In this document: in pieces, positions 43,163-53,124 of the stretch
Numbering within the stretch: the first letter of the stretch is position 1
How the letters are laid out: the number at the start of each line of letters is the position of its first letter
NCBI GenBank assembly: GCA_037953745.1
Contig: JBAKBP010001392.1
Coordinates: 62,001-126,000 of the forward strand
Direction of reading: 5' to 3'
DNA: 64,000 nt
From: Lithodes maja
Lineage: Eukaryota; Arthropoda; Malacostraca; Decapoda; Lithodidae
Program-made: the position numbers and the translations under genes
The notes under the pieces: generated by a model
What the model was told of the DNA's origin: nothing
Seen by the model: only the letters and a program-made list of their open reading frames with translations
Database searches by the model: none

Positions 43163-44905
43163 AATTTAGAGGTCTATCTATCTATCTATCTATTGCCTGA
43201 CGCCGTGATCCCCGAAGGGGTGGCCACGAACGAACCGCCCCCATGCACCTCCGTCCCCAGTCAGTCGACGCCCCTCCCCCCAACCAGCACCGCCTTCATT
43301 CATGTAGTTCCTCACTCCATCCTTCCACCTCATATTCGGTCTACCTCTCCCCCTCTGTCCCTCCACCTCGCTCTCGTACACCCTCTTAGTCATTCTCTCG
43401 CTTTCCATACGTTCCATATGGCCGAACCATCTCAAGTTGTTCCATTTCACACTTTCTAGCACATCTACCTCCACACCACACCTCCTTCTTACTTCCTCAT
43501 TAGTCTGTCTATCCCTCCATGTAATTCCGCACGCACTCCTTAAGTAATTCATTTCCACTGCTCTCACTCTTGGTCTGAGTCTCTCAACCAACGTCCATGC
43601 TTCGCTTCCGTAAGTCAGTGTCGGGATTACCACACTGTCATGCAAGGACTTCTTCACTTCCATACTGACCACCCTATTTCTTGTTACTGCTTTTAGCGTT
43701 CCTACAACCCTCTTCCCCTGTTGTACCCTCTCCCGCACCTCTTCATCCATAGTCCCATCTTTACTCAACACACTGCCCAGATACTTAAAAGAGTTGACGA
43801 TCTCCATAGCCTGACCGTTCAGCTTCACCTCACACTCTGTGACTTCACCCCTTTCGAAGACCATAACCTTGCTCTTCCCCGTATTTACCTTCAAATTCCG
43901 TTTTTCGCACACTGTTCCAAACTCATTTACCAGACCCTGCAACTCCCATTCATTATCACTCATCAGAACTGTATCATCCGCAAACAGCAGTATAGGTAGC
44001 TTCCACTCAATTCCCTCCCTTTTCAGCGATACACCAACATCCACTGCTCTTGATAGTATTTCTTTCATAACTCCATCCATATATACAGTAAACAACCACG
44101 GGGACATCACACACCCCTGTTTCAAACCAACATTCAGGTCAAAGAACTCGCTCTGCTCACTCTCCACACGTACTGCTGCCTTTGCACCCTCATACATGCT
44201 CTTCACTGCTTTCAGCAACTTGCCCTCTACTCCGTATATTCTAAGTACTTTCCACAAACCTTCTCTATCCACTCTGTCATAGGCCTTCTCCAAGTCCATA
44301 AAGGCAACATACACCTTTTGTTTCTTCTCCAGATACTTCTCCACAACACAATTCAGGGTAAAAATCTGATCTACACATCCTCTTCCCTTCCTAAAGCCTC
44401 CCTGCTCGTCGCCTATCCATTTCTCCGTTCTCACTCTCACTCTCTCAATCACTACCCTACTGTATACCTTCCCTACTACGCTTAGAAGACATATTCCTCG
44501 GTGGTTACCACACACTCCTCTTTCCCCTTTGCCCTTATATAGGGGGACTATTATGCCAGTCTTCCAGTCATCGGGTGCACTCCCCTTCTCCCATGCTAGT
44601 TTGCACATTTTCCATACCCATTCTATCACTATCTCACCACCATACCTCAACATTTCCCCACACACTCCATCTGTTCCTGGTGCTTTCCCCAACTTCACTC
44701 TTTTCATGGCTTCCCACACTTCTGACCTCCTGATCCCCACCTCCTCCTCCACTACTTCTCTTCTTCTCCCTCCCATACCATATCCAGCTATGTTTGCTGG
44801 CTCTTCATTCCTTTCATTTAGCAACTCACTGAAGTACTCCCTCCATCTTTCGACTCTCTCTTGCTTCTCGGCTAGCATTCTCCCAGAGGTGAGGAATTTA
44901 GAGGT
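43163..44905 (-). mobile_element. RTE-like LINE with 11-bp target duplication
   Basis: AATTTAGAGGT occurs at 43163-43173 and 44895-44905, flanking the LINE body 43174-44894. The 3' end on the minus strand is (TAGA)n, a simple-repeat tail typical of RTE elements. The copy is 5'-truncated at LTSGRML. A second 3' end of the same family lies at 5114-5497. Confidence 0.88.
43190..44894 (-). CDS. RTE-like reverse transcriptase
   Basis: One unbroken frame of about 568 LINE codons starts in the linker after the missing endonuclease (RVERWREYFSELLNE). It has GKAPGTDGV, the YKGKGERG block, DEQGGFRKGRG, FMDLEKAYDRVDR with the first catalytic Asp, GLKQGCVMSPWLF, the FADDTVLMS box (near base 43975) and FKYLGSVLSKDG. 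The LINE C-terminus follows: LTYGSEAWTL, MNYLRSACGITWRDR, NLRWFGHMERM and RGRPNMRWKDGV. About 16 codons of the same frame upstream belong to the host DIRS-B element. It is 5'-truncated, so not autonomous. Confidence 0.87.
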
Positions 44906-45916
44906 GCCACTCTTAAATATTTGGTTAGAGCTTGCACTGGGCAAAAAAGATGGTGCACCTTTTCCCTGTTTAACGCCGGCACCGTGAACTCTGAAAACAC
45001 GTGTTCACTGTGCCCAATCTCGGCTATGAATCTTGGGGAAGGTGCAATGTGAATACACTCATGAAGCCTATCAAACCTGAGGCAATTAGGTGCGTTGCTC
45101 ATCGCCGCCAGCTCAGATACTCTGTTCCCGGTAGCCAAAGCCATAAGGAATACAGCCCTTTTGTAAAATCCGCAGTCTTTGGTACATACGGGAACGAGAA
45201 TAACAACGATGCTTTGTCCAGAGACCATGTAGGCCTGAGCTGACGGGGAGGTGGGCGGAGTTTAAAACCTGCCCACATAAATCACTCTCCGATAAATGTT
45301 TCTGCATGAACAGATAAATTAAATAATAAACAACCAACGCCACCGAGGGCACAGTTTGTTTTGTTCTAAGAATCTGAGACGTAAAAGCTTTCCAATGCGA
45401 TTGAAACTGTCGCTTTGTAGACTGGGTATATTGATTCGTGAATATCTTGGTCACGTCGCTACCATAAGGTGCTAGCCACTTGGCTTCCTGAATGTCCAAA
45501 ATGAACAAGTCCGCGAGGTTTCTAGGTTGCCAATTGTGTTCTAAGTGGAACAACCCGACCAGGAGGGACACTGGGTGCGGGCACCACGTGTTCAAATGCT
45601 GGTACCACACTGCGCCGGCCACAGGGGCGCGATTAGCGAGACTACGCCTCGCTAATCCTGTAGTTTGTTGACTACGTGGCACATTAGAGACGCGTCTGGC
45701 GGCGGAAAAGAGATAAATGGAACTCAACCTGTTCTCGTCCGTCATCAGAGCGTCAGGTCCGCCCGCCGGCGTTATCGTCCGGCGGGTGAGGTACAACTGT
45801 GAGTGTCGCCATACACCTTGGCTGTGGCTGTCCCTCGCTTGCGAGCTCGGTATACTCCCTGAACGGGAGCCCTCGTCCGAGTTCCGTAAAGGTTTATGAT
45901 AATGAAAAGCTCCCAT

Positions 45917-46545
45917 AGCTCATTAACACATTGAAAGCAGAGCTGGTGAGCAAAATCATAAAGTATACTAATTAATTTAATTTATATTTAATTGTATTAA
46001 AATAAATTACTATAAATAAACACAATATTATCATAGAAAATATATATGTTTATTATGATTCAGCTATTAAATTATTTCATTAACAAATAAAAATAAGATG
46101 CTACCTGAGCTTAACGGCGTTGAACATACAGCAATGAGAGGTTCAAGTGCCGACACGACAGAGACTGGGGGAAAACTACCCCACCCCCGGGAACTACCTG
46201 GTCACCTGGTGCAACACCGGTAATCCGCCCTGGAAAGAGAATTTTCCGGGGATTAATGCTCATAGGGTTACACCCAAAAAACGGTACAAAATATGTGCCT
46301 CAAAACCGCCGGTCAACGAACCGTAGCACTCTACCACTACTTTTCGTTGTCTTTTAGTATCATATTAAAGATTTCAGCATATCTTTACCTGTCCAGAAGA
46401 TTTAAGCATATCTTCTGAATCCTCATAAAGATGAAGCATATCTTTATTAAAGATGAAGTCTTTCAAGTATCCCTTTACACTTGAAACACTAGTAAGATTC
46501 CGGCATCTTTTTATCCCATAAAAAGTCTAAGCCTATCTTCCTCTA
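45917..46545. other. DIRS-B non-coding 5' region
   Basis: An AT-rich stretch (45940-46085) is followed by CGACAGAGACTGGGGGAAAAC and ATTAATGCTCATAGGGTTA (46150-46275), which recur in altered form at 47410-47520 in the neighbouring insertion, and by a degenerate repeat of AAGCATATCTT (46370-46450). No gene is visible. Confidence 0.5.
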
Positions 46546-47133
46546 GACCCCTCCGGAGTATGTGTTCAGAACATACGAGCTGTGATACTGGTTGTAGGCA
46601 TTGTATTATAAAATTTCTCTGTAGTATTCATTGCAGGAAATTGTGCTAAAGGCCAATAGTAGTGTTACGACAATTCTTGTTGTAAGTAGCTTTGGCTGTG
46701 AAGCAATACATTTTTGAGAAATCTCGGTAGTGGCAACTACGACTTTTACTTTTGCAATAATTACTTCTGCATAAGTACACAAGTTCAGTACTTCTACGAA
46801 TGTACAAGAATTCATTTATGTTTGGTTATATTTTTAGGAATATATCCACTAGTTAATGGGGTTTATATGTGCACATGTAAACTTATAAGTTTTTAGTTTT
46901 CCCCCACTTACTTTAAGTGGGGTGCCTTCTTAACTAGCAGATCTGTGCTCAGAATCTCAGAGTTAACCCTTTTTCAAGCAGGCTTCTTTGAAGCACGCTC
47001 CTGCTTGTACCCCTTTTTGAAGATTTAGGCTGTATAAAGTTTATGCACCCGAATATCTCTTTTTTACAAAAGTAAGAATACTATGTGGTTGTTTGATTAT
47101 CTGCTTTTCTAGAGTTATGATATGATTACGAAT
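46546..47133. repeat. DIRS-B right inverted terminal repeat
   Basis: It is the reverse complement of 42211-42800. It ends GATATGATTACGAA immediately before the MITE-like sequence TGTCCCCCTCCAGTC. Confidence 0.85.
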
Positions 47134-47365
47134 GTCCCCCTCCAGTCTTAGAAATCAGGCATGTTCGTCAATGATGGAGGGGCAACTAATAAATTATAGG
47201 TTTGACTCCTGTAAGGAGATAAAGAAAACCTAATATTTAGTAGTGGCCCCGTAATCATTGACGACTGGGGCCCTCCCGACCATCCCCTTCCCATTCGTTG
47301 ATGTATTAAGGATTTTGGTTTACTTGATATGTCAGTGAAGGAAGAATGACGCCTGAATCAGCGTC

Positions 47366-49974
47366 AGGAGGGCGTAATGCATAAAGCAAAAACCGGGGCA
47401 AAGGTAGCCATGACAGAGACTGGTGGGATACTTACTCCAGGATCTGCATAGACCCGCCGGGACCCAGCTCTGGAAAAAAATAAAATTTCCAGGAATTAAT
47501 GCTCATAAGGTTAACCCAAACATGTTCGCACACAAGTGTTAAATAACCCGCCGGGTAACGAGACGTAATACTCAACGACTACAGCTCGCTACGCGGTGGG
47601 GTTTCCTAAGTAAAAGATTTCAGAATATCTTAATTTGTCCAAAAGATTTATGAATACCCTCTGACGTAATATATAAAGACCAGCATGGCGTTTATAACTG
47701 ATTAAGTCTTTCCGGTGGTGTTTGTTTCAAGATTCAATTTTGGAAAAAAAAAAACGTAAAAAAGACGCCGGCCCCCGAATTATCTCGTAGATCAAAAACT
47801 GGGAAGCCTGACAAATATACGAGATCTAACTTCTCCCGAGGTATCTTTTTAGATCGCCGTATGTTGAAGGCGGCGATACAAAACGTATCCCTCAATTGTC
47901 TGGTTAACCTCTGAAGTGCGCACGGGGGTAAATGAAAACCTCCCCCTGTGCTGACGTATTTGAGGTTTTTCATCACTAAAATATTCATTGTACCATTAAT
48001 AGCATTAATAATTATCCATATGCGCCTATTATGGGTTGATTATAAAGGTATTAACCTGAAACAACAATAAAACGAGTGAAAACAGCGTTTGGATGGTCAA
48101 AATCGGAGATATAGCCCGCGAGTTGTATAATGTATGGGTGAGGCAAGCTACCTTCCCGCCCATTTTCCCCAAGGCCACTGCGACACAGTCGATCGATACT
48201 CTCTCTCTCTCTCTTGCACTCGATTGCTATCAGTGATGACAACACCCTGCTTGCAACTCGCTAATGTTAGCACGAAAATATACCTCAGAATAAGGGAATA
48301 ATAGGGAAAATAGGTGATAACTGAGGAATAGGAGGAAAGTGGGGAAGGAGGGGAGGTAGAGGACTGAGATTTTGCATGGCCCAGGGGCCAAACAAAAATA
48401 AAAAAATAAATTTTTTTTTTTTTTTTTTTTTTTTTTTCGATGTAAAAAGTTGATTTTTAGTTTTACTTACTCAGGAGAGTCTTCCCGCAGTCCGCCGGGG
48501 GAACTCTTAAGAGTCTTCCCGCAGCTCCCGGGTTAACTAACTGAATTGTAAATTCGTTATTCCCACCCTTCCAGGGAGCACCCGCCGGGTATGAATATTA
48601 GTTTAAAAAACGTTAACCCCAATTGCGCCGTAAGCTGAAGGCGGCGATACAAAACGTATCCCTCAATTGTCTGGTTAACTAACTGAATTGTAAATTCGTG
48701 ATTCCCACCCTTCCAGGGAGCACCCGCCGGGTGTGAATATTAGTTTAAAAAACGTTAACCCCAATTGTGCCTTAAATTGCTGTATGTTGAAGGAGGCGAT
48801 ACACAATGCATCCCTCAATTGTCTGGTCAACTAAACTGAATTTTGTAAATTCGGTCATCCCACCCTACCAGGTTGCACCCGCCGGGTGATTTAAAGTTTA
48901 AAAGTTAACCCCAATTGTTCCTAACCCCACATCTTTGTAAAAGATCGCCGGGGAGGAAATACAACAACAGCAGTTTTATATTGGCTTTGCAAAACCGAAA
49001 AAACTACAAACAACACGTGTCCGTATGAACACTGTTAGATGGGTACAGCCAACCCGCCGGGAATCAGAAGGAGCCTGAAACAGGCACCCCAGAGACGCAG
49101 TCCTGGGGAGCCACAGACACCCACACGCCGGGGAAACAAGCCTGTTTTTAAACCACGCGTGGCCAAAACTCGGTAACCAGCCGGGTTTTTTCATGGTGTA
49201 ACCGAGAAAAACCCGCCGGAAATAACCCACCCCGTCCAGATACCATCTGAACGCAACACAGGACCGAGGCGTAGCCAAAACACAACTAACGCCGGGCCCA
49301 ACATAGTCCGTGGAATTAGCCAATACACAACTAACCCAGGACACATAAATAGTCCGTGGAATTAGCCAATACACAACTAAACCAGGACACACATCACACA
49401 GTAGTACATATTTAGAAAATAAATCAATAACACATGTATATGTGGTAAAGCTACGAGAGGCTGGCTAGGCCTAGGCAGACGGATAATATTAACATGTCGG
49501 AATATAAACAAAAAGCACTGAATTATATCACAACAGGAACCACCGCCAACACACCACTGTAGCAAATACTTCCGGCAAAGGGAAGAACTGACTCGGGACC
49601 CAGAAAAAACTTCACTAAGTGAAGAAAAATACGCTGGGAACGTCAGCAAAAATACGCTACCTCATCAGAAAGATAAAAGGAAGTAATAACGCGTAATGAA
49701 AGCCGCCTGCATCACAAAGCTAGCTAACTTTGACAAAGTTCACCTGTCCACAACCGGACCACGAGGGTACATCCGAAATAGATGCCCCAAACACACGACC
49801 CAAAATACACTGCACTGCGGGCAACCAGCCCAGGACACTCCTGCTACGCATATCCTAACCTTACTCGATACATCCCGGAGTAAACAAATGAGAAAAAACT
49901 CACTAGGGACGCAGCAAATGCGGAACCAGCGGAGCGTGGAGAAACACGTCCGGGCCGGCTGACCGCAGAGCAGA
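47366..49974. mobile_element. Non-coding insertion with 29-bp flanking duplication
   Basis: About 2.6 kb sit between 29-bp direct repeats (47337-47365 and 49975-50003). No long protein frame is present. It shares CAGAGACTGG and ATTAATGCTCATA blocks with the DIRS-B 5' region and contains a T run (48411-48437). CCCGCCGGG or near variants recur about eight times. Its class is unresolved: a DIRS-B related fragment and a LINE-type insertion are both possible. Confidence 0.55.
48540..48925. repeat. Tandem repeat of about 145 bp, 2.6 copies
   Basis: Units share GGCGATACAAAACGTATCCC, CTCAATTGTCTGGTTAAC, CACCCTTCCAGGGAGCACCC, GCCGGGT and GTTAACCCCAATTG. A separate partial copy lies at 47865-47910 within the same insertion. 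Confidence 0.75.
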
Positions 49975-50283
49975 GAAGGAAGAATGACGCCTGAATCAGC
50001 GTCTGGTCAAAGATCCACACAAGTACATCCACGATATGATGGAAAGCTTATTGGATAGTTATTCTTATTTTCTTTTTGTTTTTTATTTTTTACGAAGTTT
50101 TTTCGTAGTGAAAACCCAATTCATAATGACTGAAGCCATGAGTGAGGTCGCGTGCGCTCATGATGAAGGCTCCTCAGATTTTAAATGCTCTGCGCGGTAG
50201 ATTCAAACTACGGCGGATTAGTGTTTGAAGAGGATGCCTTATGTAATAGGCATGTTCGTCAATGATGGAGGGGCCACTAATAA

Positions 50284-50625
50284 ATAACCGAGCGCCCCCA
50301 CAGAACCCTCCCTGCCGACCACAATAAAGCCTGGGTGACCGAAGCCACTCCATGGCGGGGAGCTGAGGAGGTGCAGAAACGCCCGGGAAACCAAAGCCCC
50401 ACCCAGGGCCCTGTGCCCCTCAGCAATTATGAAGAGAAAGTTGAGGGGCAAGGGAAAAATGTGATGCTTTGGCTTCCAATCTTGGTAGATTGGGAGGTCA
50501 ATCCACGTAAAAGACGCCGTCACTTGAGATCTAGAAAATATATAAGTTAAAGGAACAGTCAGATTAAGCTATGGGTATGGCAGAGATCGCTCAGTTCTCA
50601 CTCTGATAGACCAGCCCATAACCAC
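50284..50625 (-). repeat. Dispersed repeat, inverted twin of 56780-57110
   Basis: The segment is the reverse complement of 56780-57110 with scattered differences. Shared landmarks include GCTGAGGGGCACAGGGCC and TCACCCAGGC on the other strand. The twin at 56780 ends in a (CAA)-rich tail, suggesting a SINE-like retroposon. Confidence 0.75.
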
Positions 50626-50630
50626 TAGGT

Positions 50631-50660
50631 TAGGTTAGGTTAGGTTGTTAAGTTAGGCTA
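50631..50660. repeat. Interstitial TTAGG-type tract
   Basis: TTAGG units are repeated four to five times. TTAGG is the arthropod telomere repeat. A similar tract occurs at about 59684-59700, and single or double units occur in a dispersed repeat. Confidence 0.7.
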
Positions 50661-50825
50661 ATATAAAACTTAATTGTACCAATTCTTGTAATCACAAAAC
50701 ATTAAATAGGCTAGCCTAGGCTAGGCCTATGAAGGAAACAAACAAAATCAATGCTAAAATCGATTTGGGGCCATTGCTAGATTTGGAATGAGTTGTGTTA
50801 CCGGGACCCGGGTGTACGTCGTGTA

Positions 50826-51382
50826 GGGGAGGTGTGGTCTTGCCACTGGCCTGGTAATCCAAAGGTCCCGGGTTCAAATCCCGATGTATCAATGGGAAGA
50901 TATTATTGGGATGGAATTTGTGCTGTACCTAGTATCAGTGCATTACCACAAGCCCACCGAAACACCAATAAAATACCCTCATTGTTCCCTGATTAAATAG
51001 CACTGTATGAATATTCCCATATTCAAAATATGCTATAGGGGTGCAATGCCTGGTGAGTTATCTGCTCAACAGGTGGCGTTGTGTGTATGTAAGTGTGAGA
51101 GTCCGAGTGTAGGGGATGAGACAGTGAAGCACGGGAACGAAGTGGCTTCAGAGATGGGGTCGTTTCGGGCCATGAGTGAGCACCGTGCCTCATGTGAAGG
51201 CAAGATGGCAGGTGCTCGTTGTACTCTACGTGCTTCACATGTCTCACTCCCTAGACTGAAACAAGACCTCACGGGCTTCACTGTTCATTGTAAAGCGGTG
51301 AATGTTAAGGCTCTCAGCCTATGCCCGAGAGGAAGTAAGTTGGAATATAGAAGGAAAAATAAAAAATAAAAAATAAAAAAAC
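50826..51382 (+). mobile_element. tRNA-headed SINE with A-rich tail, copy 1
   Basis: The head has a degenerate box A around GTGTGGTCTTGCCACTGG and a good box B, GGTCCCGGGTTCAAATCC, then a body of about 480 bp and an (AAAAAT)n tail. It inserted into the GTGTACGTCGTGT repeat that is uninterrupted near 22240. It shares most of its length with 61920-62487. The 120-codon frame inside differs between copies by several changes and is not a gene. Confidence 0.82.
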
Positions 51383-51383
51383 G

Positions 51384-51995
51384 TGAGTTGATGTCAAACA
51401 GCGTGGGTGTGGGGGTGGCAGCCCCCACCCATAATACTAGGATAGGTTAGGTAAGGTTGCTAGGTTAGGCTAATGTCCTTTCAAAGTGGTATAGTAAACA
51501 CTAGGATATACCCGGTCAGAGGTAGGTGATACGCCCGATAACACAACTCTTGCCCTAGATTTTACCAGAATTACAGAAACGTATGTCAAATCTAGCCTAC
51601 ATAGCCCATTGATGAAAATAAACTAGCCTTGGCCTAGGCTACATAAAATATAAATAGGCTAGGGCCTAGCCTAATCACAAAAGAATGGGGATGGATGTAG
51701 TTTTCGGGCGTACGGTCATCATGTTTACGGATACAGGACGTTTCGTCACTACCTCTAAGACTCGTTTCGTCACCTCGATCTCAGACGTTTCGTCACCATA
51801 ATTAGCCACTAGGCCTACCAATCTACCATTTCAAGGCCATTGGACCTTGATTTAAGTATTTATGGTAATAATAATTTGTGAAATTGTGATGAAAACTTAA
51901 TGGTTGGTTGCTTAATTGTATTATAAGACGGTAGATATTTATCTGATATGGTTTTATTAGATTCTGATATCGTGTTTTTGAGTTGTAAATTAGGT
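51384..51995. other. Dispersed repeat fragments
   Basis: It continues the repeat split by the SINE (GATGTCAAACAGCGTGGG ... TAGTAAACACTAGG), then a stretch with three GACGTTTCGTCAC-like motifs (51747-51798). No gene is visible. Confidence 0.5.
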
Positions 51996-52192
51996 TTAAC
52001 CCCTCCAACCCGGATGGGCTCTTGAACGCCCATAACAACCTCGGCCCGCGCAACCCGGATGGCCTCTTGAACGCCCATTGCTTGCATGCGTGCTTTCGAA
52101 GGCCGCGCGTAAATTTTTGGTATCATGGGACGGTAGGTGGCGCCACCCGGCGTAAACGACGCCACAACAACAGTATCTACCCCGACGCCATC

Positions 52193-52783
52193 ATGGACAG
52201 TACGCCAAATAGTGATTCCGCTGTGTCCGATACCGTGCTTCCTACGACGCCCTTGCTTGTTCGTCGCGCCTTACCCCGACGGCATCGTCTAAATGTGTTA
52301 TCTCCCGGAGGTATTGAGACGACTTTGAGACTTTATGAGCGAGCTGATGCCAAGCATAATGTTGATGATGAAGTCAGTGACGACTCCAGTAATTATAAGT
52401 CGAGTGATTATGGCCATGAGAGTGAGAAAGAAGAGCAATTCCTGGGATTTGCGAGAGAACATGACAGTGATGAGAGTGATGAAGGTGATGTACCAGTTGT
52501 TGAGGAAGCTGGTTTACCTAAAGACAGTGAACTTGAGAGAGTGAGTGAGTGGGAGAGTTCAAGGTCACTCACCAAATTTCGCATAAGTGACACGACTCCA
52601 AGCCCTTCCCCAGGTAAATCGCCTTTCAAGCTACATTTGTATAAGCAAAAAATACTTGAGAAGGCAGCCGCGGCAGCTAGGGAACAAGCAAAAATACTTG
52701 GTGAGGATGAGGCTGTGAGTGAGGGTCAGCGTGGTGACCCTTCTCGTCCGCCATTGGCTCCCTCATCTACCGACGCCACCTAA
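52193..52783 (+). CDS. piggyBac N-terminal acidic/disordered frame
   Basis: It has 196 codons from an ATG (MDSTPNSDSAVSDTV) to TAA. It is rich in Asp, Glu and Ser (DESDEGDVPVVEEAG) and resembles the acidic N-terminus of piggyBac transposases; the second piggyBac element starts similarly (MNSDASDTVQSP). The same frame continues after the TAA to 53311 with Pro-rich and basic sequence (KGRKYTKKIKKSKRV), but the transposase proper is in the next frame. So the N-terminus is broken by a stop and a shift, unless splicing removes them. Confidence 0.6.
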   Translation: MDSTPNSDSAVSDTVLPTTPLLVRRALPRRHRLNVLSPGGIETTLRLYERADAKHNVDDEVSDDSSNYKSSDYGHESEKEEQFLGFAREHDSDESDEGDVPVVEEAGLPKDSELERVSEWESSRSLTKFRISDTTPSPSPGKSPFKLHLYKQKILEKAAAAAREQAKILGEDEAVSEGQRGDPSRPPLAPSSTDAT

Positions 52784-53124
52784 GATGACCCGGATGCCCC
52801 GCATTCTTCCCCACCACCCCCACCATTGCCAAGGGTTGAGGACCCCCCACTTTCGGCCTATTTGCCTCCTAGGTCCCCCGACAGGAGACATACTGTTACC
52901 GAAAAGGGGAAAGGTAGAAAATATACGAAGAAAATTAAGAAAAGTAAGAGAGTTTTGTTCGAGGCTCCCGCGGCGTCCACCCCGGCCGGCCCCAGCCATA
53001 CGTCCCCGCAACTGTCCCCGCAACTTTCCCCACGGTCCTCCCCACCTCTCCCGCTTCAACATGTCTTCCTGAAGAAGTCTTTGAGCTCGCATCACCAATA
53101 CCTGGGCCTAGTGACAGTGAATCA

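Larger units (their letters stand above)
42879..45916 (-). pseudogene. DIRS-B tyrosine recombinase, split and frameshifted
   Basis: The upstream part (45916 to about 45230) holds the GGPDALMTDENR segment and the N-terminal recombinase domain (STKRQFQSHWKAFTSQ). A frame change near 45230 leads to the catalytic Arg region TGNRVSELAAM and LFCPVQALTKYL, ending at the RTE insertion at 44905. Beyond it (43173-42879) the recombinase resumes with ALWV, then THDLRK (His and Arg) and FLPRYLSVAL (Tyr). Without the LINE and one target copy the two pieces are in register. Confidence 0.8.
42206..47135 (-). mobile_element. DIRS-B: second DIRS family, internally deleted
   Basis: Inverted termini of about 590 bp lie at 42211-42800 and 46546-47133, beginning TTCGTAATCATATC at the left and ending GATATGATTACGAA at the right. 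Between them, on the minus strand, are only the end of RNase H and the tyrosine recombinase; gag and RT are gone. An RTE LINE splits the recombinase. It abuts DIRS-A derived sequence on the left and the MITE-like copy 2 on the right. Confidence 0.8.
47136..50283. repeat. MITE-like element copy 2, inverted and interrupted
   Basis: It is the reverse complement of 23383-23946 in two pieces, 47136-47365 and 49975-50283, flanking a 2.6-kb insertion. The break repeats 29 bp of MITE sequence on both sides. Confidence 0.8.

Noticed and set aside
43109..44987. Plus-strand frames opposite the RTE LINE.
   Set aside because: They are antisense shadows of an intact reverse transcriptase with clear motifs on the minus strand.
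51007..51369. A 120-codon host gene at 51 kb and its twin at 62.2 kb.
   Set aside because: Both lie wholly inside copies of the same tRNA-headed SINE.
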